In this document: one piece after another, positions 63,100 through 64,000 of the stretch
Numbering within the stretch: position 1 is the stretch's first letter
How the letters are laid out: every line of letters starts with the position of its first letter
Assembly: GCF_033898505.1 (NCBI RefSeq)
Contig: NZ_JAXAFK010000001.1
Coordinates: 1,798,001 to 1,862,000, forward strand
Direction of reading: 5' to 3'
DNA length: 64,000 nt
Source: Pectobacterium carotovorum
GTDB lineage: Bacteria > Pseudomonadota > Gammaproteobacteria > Enterobacterales > Enterobacteriaceae
The notes under the pieces: model-generated
What the model saw: only the letters and a program-made list of their open reading frames with translations
Told to the model about the DNA's origin: nothing
Databases searched by the model: none
Position numbers and translations under genes: made by a program

Positions 63100-64000
63100 A
63101 CCGCCTTCGCATAAGATACCGGTTGGTTTTCACTGCCGTCTGGAAGAGCGTAGCGAAGCGTGCATTGCTGCTGTGAACCACTTCCCCATGCAACCTTCAG
63201 CTCGCCTTCAGGGGTTAGCCCAGACAGAAAGACCTGCCCATCATCACCAACAATACCGGTGCTATCGCTGTCTACACGGGAGACAAGCGCACCAAAAGGA
63301 ATCGGTCGGCCATTACGCTGCTGTAGCGAAATTAGCGCCCGCCCGCCTTGATAGGCGGTAAAGCTGGCACGAACCATCGCCCCTCGCGTCGGGACAAGGT
63401 TGGCGACAGTATTGTTGATCTCAGTGTTTTGATTTAACGAGTTGACGTCGAGGGCGATGCGGTTATTGCGATAAACGCTGGCGTAAGGAATAACGGCATA
63501 GCCACGCCAGTCAGTCTGGATACCGGTGGTATTCTCCACTTTGATACGGCTGGTACCGGGAACTTTGATCAATACATTGGTATCGCCCAACGGCTGACTA
63601 AACGTGACTCCATCGGCATGTGCCACCACACCGCCGCTCACCCCATAGTTAAGCTGACGGGTGTTGCGCGTATAGTTGTAGTTGGCGTTACTGTTGCCAT
63701 AGGTGCCCTGATAGCCAAGCCCCGCGTTCCCACTATTCCCAATGCCGCGATTACCATACCCTTGGGAGACGTTGTAGTTGAGATTGCCATCCGATAGCAT
63801 CGTGCCACTGAGCCCCACCTGCTGTAACGTGCGTCCCTGATTGTCCGACGTCATGTTGTAGGTGCCGTAAGCCATATTCTGTGAACGCCGCAGGTTAATT
63901 CCTTCACGATGTCCACTGAGCCACTGACTCAGTGGAACAGAGAGGTTAAAAGCAAATAGCTGGTTCCGTTCTTCCAGCCCTTGATTTTTGTTATAGCTGT
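63090..64000 (-). CDS. Fimbrial outer-membrane usher, C-terminal part (5' end outside window)
   Basis: The minus-strand frame is open to the window edge, so the gene starts beyond 64000. The visible 302 residues cover the end of the beta-barrel (strands such as GNSNANYNYTRNTRQLNYGVSG), then the PapC C-terminal plug-like domains (GRPIPFGALVSRVDSDSTGIVGDDGQVFLSGL and the final disulfide domain ending AKAVCQ). It secretes and assembles pilins delivered by the chaperone, whose gene should lie further upstream. Confidence 0.9.
   Translation of the reverse strand, partial: SYNKNQGLEERNQLFAFNLSVPLSQWLSGHREGINLRRSQNMAYGTYNMTSDNQGRTLQQVGLSGTMLSDGNLNYNVSQGYGNRGIGNSGNAGLGYQGTYGNSNANYNYTRNTRQLNYGVSGGVVAHADGVTFSQPLGDTNVLIKVPGTSRIKVENTTGIQTDWRGYAVIPYASVYRNNRIALDVNSLNQNTEINNTVANLVPTRGAMVRASFTAYQGGRALISLQQRNGRPIPFGALVSRVDSDSTGIVGDDGQVFLSGLTPEGELKVAWGSGSQQQCTLRYALPDGSENQPVSYAKAVCQ

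Overview
The window reads as chromosome of a soft-rot enterobacterium, most likely Pectobacterium. The evidence is the enterobacterial gene sets narGHJI-narK-narXL, rstAB, asr-ydgU, folM, chaA and chaC, together with ERIC-like palindromic repeats whose ends (TATACCC ... GGGTATA) are common in Pectobacterium, Serratia and Yersinia. The genus is an inference from gene content; no rRNA or tRNA gene is present to confirm it. The left third is accessory metabolism, the middle holds nitrate respiration, and the right third mixes core genes with small inserted modules and a fimbrial operon cut by the window edge.

Region 1 (1-13.9 kb): the end of a chemoreceptor gene, then a catabolic locus. A PotD/PotB/PotC-type ABC importer (4.6-7.8 kb) sits beside an SDR, an APH-fold kinase and a class-III PLP enzyme carrying the GKPMGNGHP active-site motif of O-phospho-amino-alcohol phospholyases. 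gabD, gabT and a divergent MocR/GabR regulator follow, and the importer's ATPase lies alone at 12.76 kb. Together they can feed GABA, and perhaps a hydroxylated relative, into succinate semialdehyde and succinate.

Region 2 (14.3-19.7 kb): a tightly packed six-gene cassette (SDR, TauD-like 2OG oxygenase, Stf0-like sulfotransferase, class-III aminotransferase, prolyl-hydroxylase-like 2OG oxygenase, P-loop kinase). It has no polyketide or peptide assembly enzyme. It looks like a pathway for a small sulfated, hydroxylated amine and is the best candidate here for an undescribed system.

Region 3 (19.7-30.2 kb): a YeaQ/GlsB-type membrane protein and a large AT-rich YobI-like P-loop NTPase gene that stands alone and may be a conflict or defence gene. 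Then comes a three-gene operon matching BhcB, BhcD and BhcC of the beta-hydroxyaspartate cycle, with a divergent DauR/YheO-type regulator. OsmC, MarR and EamA-exporter genes follow; the last two share a divergent promoter with two MarR-type dyads.

Region 4 (30.4-42.2 kb): respiratory nitrate reductase narGHJI, transporter narK and the narXL sensor system, with perfect FNR boxes upstream of narG and narK and a NarL/NarP-type 7-2-7 site upstream of narX. A 0.8 kb intergenic stretch between narG and narK holds a series of small hairpins.

Region 5 (42.4-64 kb): an acyltransferase, a DUF481 outer-membrane protein, chaC, a Fur-box-linked siderophore-interacting reductase, chaA, a SulP transporter, folM, an ECF sigma/anti-sigma/YceI module flanked by a duplicated folM 3' end, a CSS-EAL phosphodiesterase, an Imm26-like protein, rstAB, asr with in-frame 18-residue repeats, the tiny ydgU, a winged-helix regulator, and the 3' part of a chaperone-usher fimbrial operon.
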